A stretch of DNA of 64,000 nt from Candidatus Woesearchaeota archaeon (GTDB lineage: Archaea; Nanoarchaeota; Nanoarchaeia; Woesearchaeales; JAGVZT01). Location of the stretch: positions 124,001 to 188,000 of the forward strand of contig JAFCGF010000001.1 in NCBI GenBank assembly GCA_017608295.1. Reading direction: 5' to 3'. Shown one piece after another: positions 26,285 to 34,185 of the stretch (positions within the stretch are counted from its first letter, which is position 1; each line of letters opens with the position of its first letter). A model generated the notes under the pieces. The model saw nothing but the letters and a program-made list of their open reading frames with translations, was not told the origin of the DNA and did no database searches. The position numbers were made by a program, and so were the translations under genes.

Positions 26285-27046
26285 ATGGCTCATAAAGGAA
26301 CTCTTGATAAGAAAGTGCTGCTCATCTCAAACGAGGGCCGCGTATTTTTCCCCCGAAAGGACGGGCTGCACACTAAAGATGGCCACATATCATCTGCAGC
26401 CATTAAGAAGGCAAAGCCAGGACAGGTATTAAAGACAAACACAGGTAAGGAGTTCTCTCTTATCAAGCCTGGTTTCCTTGACTTCCACAGGAAGCTTACC
26501 CGGGGCGCGCAGATAGTCCTGCCCAAGGACATAGGGAGCATCGTCGCGTATACTGGGGTGAATGGCAAATCCCGCGTCATCGATGCAGGGGCAGGCTCTG
26601 GAGCATTGGCATGCTTTCTTGCGAACATCGCGAAGGATGTCGTGACATATGATATGCGGGATGACCATCTCGCTGTCGTGAGGGAGAATATCCACTGGTT
26701 CGACTTGAAGAATGTGATTGCGAAAAAGGGAGATATTCGGGAGCCTATCCGTGAGAAGAACCGTGATGTCATGACCCTTGACATCCCAGACCCGTGGAAC
26801 GCACTTGACACTGCTGCGTTATGCCTTAAAGTAGGGGGCTATCTCACTGCATATGTGCCTAATATTCCTCAGGCAGAGCGATTTGTCAAGGCAGTGGATG
26901 AGCATCCTTTATTCCTTCAGACAAAAACTCTTGAAGTCATAGAGCGCGAATGGCAGATACAAGATCGGAGAGTTCGCCCTAAAACTCAGGGCCTGATGCA
27001 CACCGCATTCCTTGTGTTCACGAGAAAAATTCGAGGGGCTCAGTGA
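26285..27046 (+). CDS. trmI: TrmI-type tRNA (adenine-N1) methyltransferase
   Basis: Archaeal TrmI methylates N1 of A57/A58 in the T-loop of tRNA using S-adenosylmethionine. The 253-residue protein has an N-terminal beta-rich region (KKVLLISNEGRVFFPRKD), the SAM site VIDAGAGSGALA, the acidic strand end VTYDMR, and the catalytic-region motif LDIPDPW. It ends with TQGLMHTAFLVFTRK. ATG at 26285 is chosen because GAGGG lies 6 nt upstream; the ATG at 26279 overlapping the purB stop is the alternative. The 3' end overlaps the convergent HD gene by 29 nt. Confidence 0.92.
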   Translation: MAHKGTLDKKVLLISNEGRVFFPRKDGLHTKDGHISSAAIKKAKPGQVLKTNTGKEFSLIKPGFLDFHRKLTRGAQIVLPKDIGSIVAYTGVNGKSRVIDAGAGSGALACFLANIAKDVVTYDMRDDHLAVVRENIHWFDLKNVIAKKGDIREPIREKNRDVMTLDIPDPWNALDTAALCLKVGGYLTAYVPNIPQAERFVKAVDEHPLFLQTKTLEVIEREWQIQDRRVRPKTQGLMHTAFLVFTRKIRGAQ

Positions 27047-27809
27047 GAGAATAAAGCTGCAGCGCCTCCACTAAATCCTTATTATCATCAAGCACTTCTG
27101 CCAGAGTATCGACACACACAGCACAGTACTTCTTATCTTTTCCTTCCTGGAGGATTTCCAGTCCCTCTTCCACAGAACCTTGCTTCTGGTAGTCCCGGTG
27201 TCCAGTAATGGCGTCAAATGTGTCTGCCACAGCGACAATCTCATGTAATGGGGGAATGTAGCCATCCTCCTGCGCGAGAGTGCTTAGTGCCCCTATTGAC
27301 AGCAGCATATCATCTTTTTCAATAGATTCTAGGAGTTTTTGTTCAGGATACCCTCCCTTGTTCCCATGGTGGTACAGGGCAATCTCTGCGACAGCCTCCT
27401 TGAAGCCGCGCTCAACGAGGAGATTATAGCCTGTAAATGAATGGTTCCGTATCTCCTGAATCTGCTCTTCGCTAAGCGCTGCAGGCTCACCAAGAATCTT
27501 CTGCCAGAGATTCCTCCGGTTATGTAGGATATCTGCATCAACTTCGAGCTTGCCGATGTCGTGGAGGAGTGAGCCGTAATATAGTGTCCCGAGATCTTCT
27601 CCTTTTATGCCTAGCCCCTTTCCCATGAGCACACTGTACACAGCGACCCTTCGTGAATGGTGGTAGGTCTCTTTGTGGTGGCTTTCGAGGTGGAACAGCA
27701 TCTCCCGCACGATTGCCTCAATCTCGGGCTTTTCACCCTTTACTCCTGCGACTTTCTTTTTACCGAAGAAGTCTGGAAGCAGTTCCTTGAACTTATCGAA
27801 GAAATCCAT
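27018..27809 (-). CDS. HD-GYP-like phosphohydrolase, diverged motif
   Basis: This 263-residue protein has an HD-GYP-like hydrolase core: YHHSRRVAVYS, the HD pair in YGSLLHDIGKLEV, H near IRNHSFTGYNLL, HHGNKGGYP where canonical members have HHE..DG.GYP, and a final metal Asp in IVAVADTFDAITG. The first Asp of the GYP loop is replaced and the core is lightly altered, so activity could differ from its neighbour. The ATG at 27809 with GAGG 9 nt upstream is preferred to one at 27833 that lies inside the preceding gene. It follows the second HD-GYP gene by 4 nt, so the two are an operon of paralogs. Confidence 0.78.
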   Translation of the reverse strand: MDFFDKFKELLPDFFGKKKVAGVKGEKPEIEAIVREMLFHLESHHKETYHHSRRVAVYSVLMGKGLGIKGEDLGTLYYGSLLHDIGKLEVDADILHNRRNLWQKILGEPAALSEEQIQEIRNHSFTGYNLLVERGFKEAVAEIALYHHGNKGGYPEQKLLESIEKDDMLLSIGALSTLAQEDGYIPPLHEIVAVADTFDAITGHRDYQKQGSVEEGLEILQEGKDKKYCAVCVDTLAEVLDDNKDLVEALQLYSLTEPLEFFS

Positions 27810-27813
27810 GTAT

Positions 27814-28524
27814 TCATGCCTCGATGAACTCAAGATCCTTCAGGGCACTTTCAAGTGCGTTTACGCACTGCTCGTCGTACTTTGTGCCTGCAAGGCTCTT
27901 GAGCTCGTCAATCGCCTCCTGCGGGCTCATGGTTTTCTTGTAGGTGCGGGTGGTCATGGCATCGTAGCTGTCGGCGACTGCTATGATTCTTGAGATGAAA
28001 GGAATCTCCTCTCCCTCCATGCTCGCATATCCTGTACCGTCAATGTGCTCATGATGGTATAGCACCGCTTCACCAAGGTCCATGAAGCCCAGCACATCCA
28101 TAATCATGCTGTAGCCGGATGCAGCATGTGTCTCTACCATGATGCGATGTACTGCAGAAAGTTTTCCCGGCTTCTGGAGGATTTCCTGGGGAATGGTTGT
28201 CTTCCCTATGTCATGGAGCAGGGCTGAGTAATGCAGGAGAAATTTGTCTACCTCATAGAGGTCCTCGAGATAGTTGCTCATCTGCGCGCAGTAGATTGCT
28301 ACCCGTTCTGAATGGTCCCTTGATGCAGGGTCATGAATCTCAAGCAAGACGAGGTGGTCATCAGTGAACTGCACGAGCTTCGCGAAGTCATCTACCTCTT
28401 CTTCGTCCTCAAAGTCCACGAGGTCTGACACGTCAATGCCCTCAAACTCATCCAGGCCCTCTTCCATACTGAGGGAGAACGGATATTCGTTTAAAAGCCT
28501 TTCATCCGAAAAATGGGAAAGCAT
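27814..28524 (-). CDS. HD-GYP-domain protein, canonical motif
   Basis: HD-GYP proteins of bacteria hydrolyse cyclic di-GMP or related dinucleotides with two or three metal ions. This 236-residue protein has an acidic N-terminus (about 60 residues), then DHSERVAIYCAQMSNYL, the HD pair in YSALLHDIGKTTIP, HHEHIDGTGY in place of the GYP segment, and ISRIIAVADSYDAMTT with the final Asp. This is a near-canonical core in an archaeon, where cyclic di-GMP is not a usual signal, so another substrate is possible. The ATG at 28524 is about 22 nt from a minus-strand TATA box (28544-28553) shared with the divergent NFACT gene. The downstream gene is a paralog. Confidence 0.82.
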   Translation of the reverse strand: MLSHFSDERLLNEYPFSLSMEEGLDEFEGIDVSDLVDFEDEEEVDDFAKLVQFTDDHLVLLEIHDPASRDHSERVAIYCAQMSNYLEDLYEVDKFLLHYSALLHDIGKTTIPQEILQKPGKLSAVHRIMVETHAASGYSMIMDVLGFMDLGEAVLYHHEHIDGTGYASMEGEEIPFISRIIAVADSYDAMTTRTYKKTMSPQEAIDELKSLAGTKYDEQCVNALESALKDLEFIEA

Positions 28525-28555
28525 TTAATAGCAGGATTCTCCCCCTTATAAGTGA
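28522..28555. promoter_or_regulatory. Overlapping divergent promoters of HD-GYP and NFACT genes
   Basis: The two start codons are only 30 nt apart (ATG at 28524 on the minus strand and at 28555 on the plus strand). A TATA-like CATTTAATAG (28522-28531) serves the plus gene and CACTTATAAG (28544-28553, minus) the other. Each TATA box lies at the other gene's start, so binding of the transcription machinery for one gene should exclude the other. This is inference from spacing. Confidence 0.55.
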
Positions 28556-29685
28556 TGGAAAAGGCTCCTCTGATTGTGGAGAAGAAGGAGATGCGCTCCT
28601 TGGAAATTAAGGTGCTTGTGTCTGAGCTTCAGATGCTTGTTGGCTCACGTCTTGACAAGGCATACCAGCCAAATCTCAAAGAGTTCTACTTCCAGTTCTC
28701 AGTCAAGGGAAAGGGAAAGCAGTTATTGCGTGTTATTGTTCCAGCAGTAGCGTATATCGCCTCTTCAAAGCCGGACATGACCTCAATGCCCCGTAATTTC
28801 TGTATGGTATTGAGGAAATACCTTGGAAACGCGTTCCTCGACAGTGTGGAGCAGCTTGGCTTTGACAGGATAATCAAATTGACTTTCAACAGGGGAGAGC
28901 ACCATGTCATCATCGAGCTATTCAGCAGGGGCAATGTCATCCTTCTTGACAAGGACATGAACATCATGCATGCCTTGACCTATAAATCCTGGAAGGACCG
29001 CTCAGTGAAGCGCTCAGTGAAGTATGAGTTGCCTCCCGCTGGCCTCAATCCCCTTGAGATGAAGCGAAAGGAGTTTGATGTAGCGCTGGCCTCTGGCGGG
29101 GAAATAGTGCGTATCCTTGCTCGCGATTTAGGGCTTGGAGATGCCTATGCCGAGGAAGCCTGCCTGCGTGCAAATGTGGATAAGAAAACCAAGAAACCAG
29201 CCCTTGAGCAGCTGGAAACTATCTGGAAGGAAATAGGTAAGCTCCTAAAGACAAAAGTCAAGCCTCAAATTGTGTGGAAGGGAGAGAATGTCATCGCTGA
29301 TGTTGTGCTGTTCCCGCTTGATTTCTATACTGAGATGCGCCAGGAGCCAGTAGCGGAGTTGAGCATAGGCCTTGAGACAGCATTCAAGGAATTTTCCTTC
29401 ACTGATGGTGGAAGTCTAGGCATGAAGAAGGTTGCTCAGGCAGAGCGCATTATCGTGAGCCAGGAAGAGATGATTGAGCAGCTTAAGCAGGGGATTGTGG
29501 AGAACCAGCACAAGGGCGAGAAGATCTATGAGCATTATCAGGAGATTGACGCTCTGCTCGGGAGAATCAACGACGCCCTGAAGGAGAAGCCCTGGAAGGA
29601 AGTGAAAGAAGAGTTTGAGGAAAAAAAAGGAATTCTCCAGATAGACACCAAGAAGAAGACAGTCACAGTTGAATTGCCTGATTGA
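28555..29685 (+). CDS. NFACT-N protein, RqcH/Tae2-related, without NFACT-R domain
   Basis: RqcH/Tae2 proteins bind obstructed large ribosomal subunits and recruit tRNA for C-terminal tailing. The 376-residue protein has the NFACT-N fold at its start (SELQMLVGSRLDKAYQP, FYFQFSVKGKG, MPRNFCMVLRKYLGN, RGNVILLDKDMNIMHAL), a helix-hairpin-helix-like segment (GEIVRILARDLGLGDAYAEE) and a coiled-coil region at the end (SQEEMIEQLKQGIVENQHKG). It stops before the NFACT-R domain present in full-length homologues (about 600 residues). ATG at 28555 is preferred to GTG at 28552. The reading frame is intact, so this is probably a genuine short form or one part of a split pair. Confidence 0.85.
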   Translation: MEKAPLIVEKKEMRSLEIKVLVSELQMLVGSRLDKAYQPNLKEFYFQFSVKGKGKQLLRVIVPAVAYIASSKPDMTSMPRNFCMVLRKYLGNAFLDSVEQLGFDRIIKLTFNRGEHHVIIELFSRGNVILLDKDMNIMHALTYKSWKDRSVKRSVKYELPPAGLNPLEMKRKEFDVALASGGEIVRILARDLGLGDAYAEEACLRANVDKKTKKPALEQLETIWKEIGKLLKTKVKPQIVWKGENVIADVVLFPLDFYTEMRQEPVAELSIGLETAFKEFSFTDGGSLGMKKVAQAERIIVSQEEMIEQLKQGIVENQHKGEKIYEHYQEIDALLGRINDALKEKPWKEVKEEFEEKKGILQIDTKKKTVTVELPD

Positions 29686-29726
29686 GCAGCGTCACGCTTA
29701 TTAAGGATTCTAGATTCTCTTAATTT

Positions 29727-30959
29727 ATGGAGACGGGCAGTAAGGACTCTGCTTGGAATGCAGAAGATTTGCTTTCTGAGCTGGGTCTGGTGAGGGAGCG
29801 CTTTTTGAGCCCTGAATATCTTTCTACCCTGACTTATTCAGACCTTATCTTGCTGTTGGACCCCGACGGAGACGGGATTCCCAATATCGATTGCGTCAAT
29901 AGGGCATTTGGCATATATGCTGGTGCAGCATTTGAGTATCTCACAACTACTGGTTCGTTTGACGATAATCCCCATATTGATGCCTTTGAGAAGAATAAAG
30001 TGCTTGGCACGATGCATGAGCGCCTTGACGATATAATTGAGGGATGGCTCACTGAAGTGGGAGACCTGGATTCTCTCGCAGCCTTCAGGGAGGATAAGGA
30101 GCTTCGCAAGACCGGCTATTCTGTCCTGAAAGTCATCAGGGGAATGCGGTGCAACAACAACTGCCGCTTTTGCCTTGAGCAGACCTGCAACAAGGACCAG
30201 CTTGCTTTTATCGATGATTTCGCCAGCATATCTTATTCTCCTGAAGACCTGCTGCAAAGCATGCTCTACGCTCGAAGCGCGTTTGATATTAAAGAGATTA
30301 ACTTTTCAGGGGGAGAGCCCCTTGTCAATAAGAATAAGCAGCTCATCGAAGAGATTCGCATGGCAAGTGAGGTTGGCTTCCCGCAGATAACAGTTATCAC
30401 GAACGGCACCTTACTGAGCAAGGAGCTGATTGACGCGTATGTCGATGCAGGACTGACAAACCTCACTGTGAGCATACACTCTCTTGACGCAGACAACCAT
30501 ACGTTCCTCACGCGCCCCAAGAGCGGGAAGAATTACCACGCCCGCATAGTGGAGATGACGCGCTACGCAGCCACCACCGGCCTGATTGTCAGAATCAACG
30601 CAGCAATGACCCGTGATTATTCAGAGCCGATTGATGAATTCGTCAGGTTCGCCGAGGAATTGGGAATACAAGAACTCACACTGAACGAATTGATTCCTGC
30701 AAACGAGTTTGCCCAGGAGCAGCACATCCCAATCCAGGATGACACTATCACTGGCTACGACAAGGTTCTGGAACTCGACTGGGGACTGAGCCTCTTCAAG
30801 CCGGAGAGCGGACAAGACGGCCTCTCATTCGCCATCTGCCGCTTTGGCGATAAAGATTTTGTGGAAGAGCAAACCAAAGACATCTATCTCCTACCTGACG
30901 GACGCCTATCACCAAATCTTTTTGACCGCGAAGCAGGCATTAGCTATAAGGGCATTTAG
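29727..30959 (+). CDS. Radical SAM protein with Asp-rich N-terminal extension
   Basis: This 410-residue protein has the radical SAM cluster motif CNNNCRFC (C142, C146, C149) after RGMR, then the GEP-type SAM loop (FSGGEPLVNK) and the barrel strands TVITNGTLLSKEL, LTVSIHSLD, IVRINAAMTR. The first 130 residues form an extension with DPDGDGIPN at 45-53, which looks like a calcium loop of dockerin or thrombospondin type 3 repeats. No SPASM cysteines follow the core. The closest common function could be sporadic peptide or cofactor modification, but nothing fixes it. TATA-like CTTATTAAG (29697-29705) lies about 25 nt before the ATG. Confidence 0.8.
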   Translation: METGSKDSAWNAEDLLSELGLVRERFLSPEYLSTLTYSDLILLLDPDGDGIPNIDCVNRAFGIYAGAAFEYLTTTGSFDDNPHIDAFEKNKVLGTMHERLDDIIEGWLTEVGDLDSLAAFREDKELRKTGYSVLKVIRGMRCNNNCRFCLEQTCNKDQLAFIDDFASISYSPEDLLQSMLYARSAFDIKEINFSGGEPLVNKNKQLIEEIRMASEVGFPQITVITNGTLLSKELIDAYVDAGLTNLTVSIHSLDADNHTFLTRPKSGKNYHARIVEMTRYAATTGLIVRINAAMTRDYSEPIDEFVRFAEELGIQELTLNELIPANEFAQEQHIPIQDDTITGYDKVLELDWGLSLFKPESGQDGLSFAICRFGDKDFVEEQTKDIYLLPDGRLSPNLFDREAGISYKGI

Positions 30960-30979
30960 GGAATTTTCCCTTAAGATGC

Positions 30980-31195
30980 ATGTGTGCGGTGCTGGGAAGG
31001 AATGTGAGGTTAACTCAAGTCCCTCCCGACCAGTCCCGCTCAGGCCGCGAGCAGAGCTTTGTGTCCAAGCTGGTCTACTACGGCTTCACCTTCGAGCAGA
31101 TTGATTCCATCCTGAGAAAGGCGAGGATAGGGAAGTGGGCAAAAGCGCCTGATGCTTACAGAAAGAGGACGCACGAAAGGGCGCTATGCTTCTGA
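30980..31195 (+). pseudogene. Fragment resembling the C-terminus of a primase/replication protein
   Basis: This 71-codon frame ends in SFVSKLVYYGFTFEQIDSIL and a tail with KWAKAPDAYRKRTHERAL. The pattern (acidic or Ser residue, hydrophobic helix, GF/Y-x-x-E/DQI, KW-x-x-x-DAY-R-x-RT-x-x-x-AL) matches the C-terminal part of phage and plasmid primase-polymerase proteins. The N-terminal catalytic part is missing, and the frame starts after the radical SAM stop, so it is a remnant. A second copy of the last 20 codons lies at 32158-32219. The sequences imply a decayed integrated element. Confidence 0.5.
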
Positions 31196-31209
31196 CCTCA
31201 CTGCCGAAC

Positions 31210-31584
31210 TCAGTCGGATTTCAGCGCCGTGAACACCCTCTTGACAAAATCATCATTGTCAAAGGGCTTCTCGATATAATCTTGGGCCTTTAAGCCATTA
31301 AGGACTTTCTTGTCCAACTCCTTGATTGCGACCACACTCAAGAAAACGACCTTTGCATTCTTAGTTGAGCGATTCTCCCGAATCCGCTTCACTATGTCAA
31401 AGCCACTCTGGGTAGGGAGCATCACCTCCATGACAATCAGGTCCGGCTTCTTCCTGAAGAGCAACTCCAGACAGCTCTTGCCTGAATCTGCCTCTATCAC
31501 CCTGTAGCCCTCTTTCGTAAGAATGGTGTTGACAAGCACCCTGAGATGCTCGTCGTCGTCTACAATCAAAATGGTCGCTGCCAC
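31210..31584 (-). CDS. Stand-alone receiver domain with Asp-to-Glu at the phospho-acceptor
   Basis: This 124-residue protein is a CheY-like receiver with no output domain. It has the acidic pocket DDDEH (9-13), the switch Ser83 (FLSVVA) and Lys106 (EKPF), which are all normal. The position of the phosphorylated Asp is Glu53 (PDLIVMEVMLP). Glu at this site usually mimics phosphorylation or removes it, so the protein may be permanently active or act in a phosphorylation-independent way. No kinase lies beside it. The neighbours are the primase fragment and an unknown small gene. Confidence 0.85.
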   Translation of the reverse strand: MAATILIVDDDEHLRVLVNTILTKEGYRVIEADSGKSCLELLFRKKPDLIVMEVMLPTQSGFDIVKRIRENRSTKNAKVVFLSVVAIKELDKKVLNGLKAQDYIEKPFDNDDFVKRVFTALKSD

Positions 31585-31675
31585 TGCTGGGCCCTACCTC
31601 TTATTGGGAAGACCTCCTTAATAAGGTTTTTCTCTGTTAGTATAAAAAGTACACTCTTGAACGCGAGAAAACGCC

Positions 31676-32008
31676 CTATAATCTCTCAATGAGCTGCTTT
31701 ATCTCTTTGAAGTATTTCTTGATGAGCTTCTGCGAGCGGAACATTAGAGATAACTGTGCCAGTTCATTTATGACAGCCATCAGGCTCTCCTTTGTGGGAT
31801 TGTCGAAATCACCATTAATGTCGTCAAATGTCGCTCTGAGGAATGCCTCTGCACGAAGCAGCCTGTCTTCACGAGGCACCTCGGGTAATCCCCGGTCAAA
31901 ATAAGCTCGATGTGCTTCTGCGAAGCAGCGCACTATCGCGTCACGCACATCGCGGGCAGTGAACGGCTTATCAGAATCTATGCCATAGACGCAGTTCTTT
32001 TTGCTCAT
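31676..32008 (-). CDS. Unknown 110-residue protein
   Basis: A small soluble protein starting MSKKNCVYGIDSDKPFTARD, mostly alpha-helical, with a Cys-containing helix (AIVRCFAEAHRAYFD) and a Lys-rich C-terminal helix (LIKKYFKEIKQLIERL). No family was recognised. The frame is open from 32047; ATG at 32008 is preferred because AGGTTG lies upstream and a TATA-like GATTATAAGG (32058-32067, minus) gives a short leader. It lies downstream of the second primase fragment and on the strand of the receiver gene. Confidence 0.5.
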   Translation of the reverse strand: MSKKNCVYGIDSDKPFTARDVRDAIVRCFAEAHRAYFDRGLPEVPREDRLLRAEAFLRATFDDINGDFDNPTKESLMAVINELAQLSLMFRSQKLIKKYFKEIKQLIERL

Positions 32009-32157
32009 GGGTTCAACCTGCCTGTTAATTGTCTTCAGGCACATCATGAAGGATTTGCCTTATAATCTTTTCCACGATATTTATCCCGTTTTTCGATTTT
32101 GGGATGGATTTTGGTTTTTTCCCCTCGCCCTGTATGGGAAAGACGGACTGGAGAAGG

Positions 32158-32219
32158 GTGGGCGAAAGCGCCAGATGCGTACAGGAAGAGAACGCATGAA
32201 AGGGCGCTGTGCCTCTGAC
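32158..32219 (+). pseudogene. Second primase-tail fragment
   Basis: These 62 nt match 31135-31196 at 54 positions. Translated in the matching frame they give WAKAPDAYRKRTHERALC followed by Leu and a stop, against Phe in the first copy. All but that last difference are silent. Upstream of the shared part the copies do not align in frame, so this is a broken gene end. It sits in a 350-nt stretch without a supported gene (32009-32360). Confidence 0.6.
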
Positions 32220-32360
32220 AGGCGCGCAAACATTCGAAAAGCATAAATACGGAGCATACAAAAAGCATACTGGAACCACGCTTAGAGGGATTATTGGGTC
32301 CAGATTCATGGCCTGTTTCTTGGATCCTTTATTCCTTTAACCTGCGTACTCCTTAGGGCT

Positions 32361-33920
32361 TCAAACCAAGGTCTCGACACACGCACCTTCTGTGCATACG
32401 AATCCAGTCTCACAGTCTTCATCAAGTGTACATTCAGGCACAACTTCCTCAACGCATACACTTTCTGTACAGACAAAGCCAGTCTCACAGTCTTCATCTA
32501 GGATGCACTCAGGAACAACTTCTTCGACACACGCGCCCTCAGTGCACACGAATCCAGTCTCGCAGTCCTCGTCAAGAGTACACTCAGGGACGACCTCTTC
32601 AACACAGGCTCCCTCGGTACACACGAATCCAGTCTCGCAGTCTTCGTCTAAGGTGCATTCGGATTCCTCCACGTCAACCTCTTCACATTCATTGTTTTCG
32701 CATGCGAATCCAGTTTCGCAGTCCTCGTCGAGAGTGCATTCAGGAGTGGGTTCCACTTCTTCCACATCTTCTTCATCAATATCTTCTCCCACAACGCCGC
32801 TCTCAGAGATGACCGGAAGCAGGTTGTATCCTCCCTGTCCTTTTTTCTGGACATTGATGTCGAACACAAACGTGGTCTCCTGCCCTTCGACAATCTCGAA
32901 ATTTTTGGTTATCATCAGCTTGTCACTCGGAACCATGACCTCTACCTCTTCACCAGCGACAATTCCGGTGACCGAGGCAACATACAACTCAATCTTGGTG
33001 TAGGTTCCAGCGTCAAGCTCCGTGGAGAGAATCTCTAAAGCCTTCTCTCCGACAAGTTGCGTGAGGTCTGCGGATTTCCCCTCCAGAGACTTCTCAATCG
33101 GCTTTCCACCCATGAAAATCCGTGTTTTTGAGAATTCAACAGTGAGGCTGTCGAAGTCAGCAATGTCAGCAGGAGCATCTGAGACCAGCAGGTCGAGTTC
33201 TCCTTGGCCAGCGCCTTCTGGCTGTCCAGGTTCATCAGGTGCCCCTGTGCCCTCGGGCGGGCCAGTGGTTTTAGGTTGCCCACCTGCTCCAGGTTCGTCA
33301 GGCGCTCCTGTGCCCTCAGGCTGCCCACCTGGCACTTCCGGGGGAACACCAACGCCTTTGTTTTGCACAGCTTCGAGCGCTTTCTGGAGGCCTTCCTTGG
33401 CTGCCTCAGGTGCATTCAGCATCACTTTTTCAAGTGTCTCCTGGGCAACAACGCGTGCACGCTCCTGGTTCATGGCATTCAATTCCACGAGGGCGTTCTC
33501 CCTGCCGGCAGTGCTGCGCTCAATCGCCTGGTCAATACCAGCCAGTGCCTCTTCAGGCACTTGCTCTTTGACACCCGCAAGGATAGCGAGGTGGTTGGTG
33601 CTCTGTCTCGCGACTTCCTCAGCCTCTTCCTCTCCTTTTGAAGCCTGCTCCTCACGCTTGGCCATGGCCTTCTCATATTGCGCCAGTCCCTTTTCCAGGC
33701 CGCGTAGGTGACCCTCCTGGGCCATCGCAATGACCTCTGCAGCCCGCTCGTTTGCCTGTGAAGCACGGGACTGGAACATAGAGGTCCAGCGGTCAAGGAA
33801 ATAGAATGGGCTGTCCGGCGTGATGCCCGGGTCCGGAAGCTCATCCACCTGTGCACTCACAGAAAGCGCAGCCAGCAATGTAATCACTGTCATCAATACA
33901 ATCATGTGTTTTGTTTTCAT
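32361..33920 (-). CDS. Secreted protein: DUF5667-like, DUF4382-like and Cys-rich repeats
   Basis: This 519-residue protein starts with a signal peptide (MKTKHMIVLMTVITLLAALS, cleavage near SVSAQ). A helical domain follows with the DUF5667-like PDSPFYFLDRW motif and long Ala/Glu helices (35-190). Next come a Pro/Gly-rich linker (GGQPEGTGAPDEPG, 195-240), a beta domain typical of DUF4382 (LLVSDAPADIADFDSLTVEF), and five repeats of ECTLDEDCETGFVCTEGACV (about 25 residues, six Cys-containing positions). It is probably an extracellular or surface protein that binds a ligand or partner through the disulfide-rich repeats. The Shine-Dalgarno AGGTGAAACG precedes the ATG, with TATA CTTTATAAAT upstream. 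Confidence 0.82.
   Translation of the reverse strand: MKTKHMIVLMTVITLLAALSVSAQVDELPDPGITPDSPFYFLDRWTSMFQSRASQANERAAEVIAMAQEGHLRGLEKGLAQYEKAMAKREEQASKGEEEAEEVARQSTNHLAILAGVKEQVPEEALAGIDQAIERSTAGRENALVELNAMNQERARVVAQETLEKVMLNAPEAAKEGLQKALEAVQNKGVGVPPEVPGGQPEGTGAPDEPGAGGQPKTTGPPEGTGAPDEPGQPEGAGQGELDLLVSDAPADIADFDSLTVEFSKTRIFMGGKPIEKSLEGKSADLTQLVGEKALEILSTELDAGTYTKIELYVASVTGIVAGEEVEVMVPSDKLMITKNFEIVEGQETTFVFDINVQKKGQGGYNLLPVISESGVVGEDIDEEDVEEVEPTPECTLDEDCETGFACENNECEEVDVEESECTLDEDCETGFVCTEGACVEEVVPECTLDEDCETGFVCTEGACVEEVVPECILDEDCETGFVCTESVCVEEVVPECTLDEDCETGFVCTEGACVETLV
32364..32730 (-). repeat. Five 75-81 bp repeats encoding Cys-rich modules
   Basis: The segment aatccagtctc(g/a)cag recurs at 32401, 32476, 32551, 32626 and 32707 on the plus strand. 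The four C-terminal units are 75 bp apart and the first N-terminal unit is 81 bp. They encode modules with DEDCETGF and VC/AC pairs. The near-identity of the last units suggests recent unequal exchange. Confidence 0.85.
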
Positions 33921-34185
33921 TACGTTTCACCTTATGCTCAAGAGTCACTATCCAGATTCTGAGATTTATAAAGTTTTACTCAAATACTTCCCGATATACT
34001 GTGGAAGACTGGCCTCGTCGAATTCAAGAAGATGGGAGGGACGGCAAAGCAGAGGGGAAGCGACAAGGATATGCTTACATACAGATACAAGGACGTTTAG
34101 TCTCTCGAGAGAGCTAGATTTTCATTTCTTCCTCGATGGAGGGAGAAAACTATAAGAATCCACCAATCAAATAGTGTTTATCTTG
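33921..34185. other. Divergent promoter region
   Basis: Between the secreted protein gene (minus) and the small LSm-like gene (plus). TATA for the minus gene lies near 33963-33973 (plus-strand ATTTATAAAG). TATA for the plus gene is ACTATAAGAA near 34149-34158. A perfect palindrome TCTCTCGAGAGA sits at 34101-34112. No gene is supported here. Confidence 0.45.

Noticed and set aside
32364..32730. CRISPR-like array
   Set aside because: The regular 75-bp repeats are in frame in the secreted protein, without distinct spacers; no CRISPR array was found anywhere in the window.
33022..33711. 229-codon Ser/Pro-rich plus-strand frame
   Set aside because: It is antisense to the secreted repeat protein, and its composition derives from the Glu/Gly/Pro codons on the real strand.
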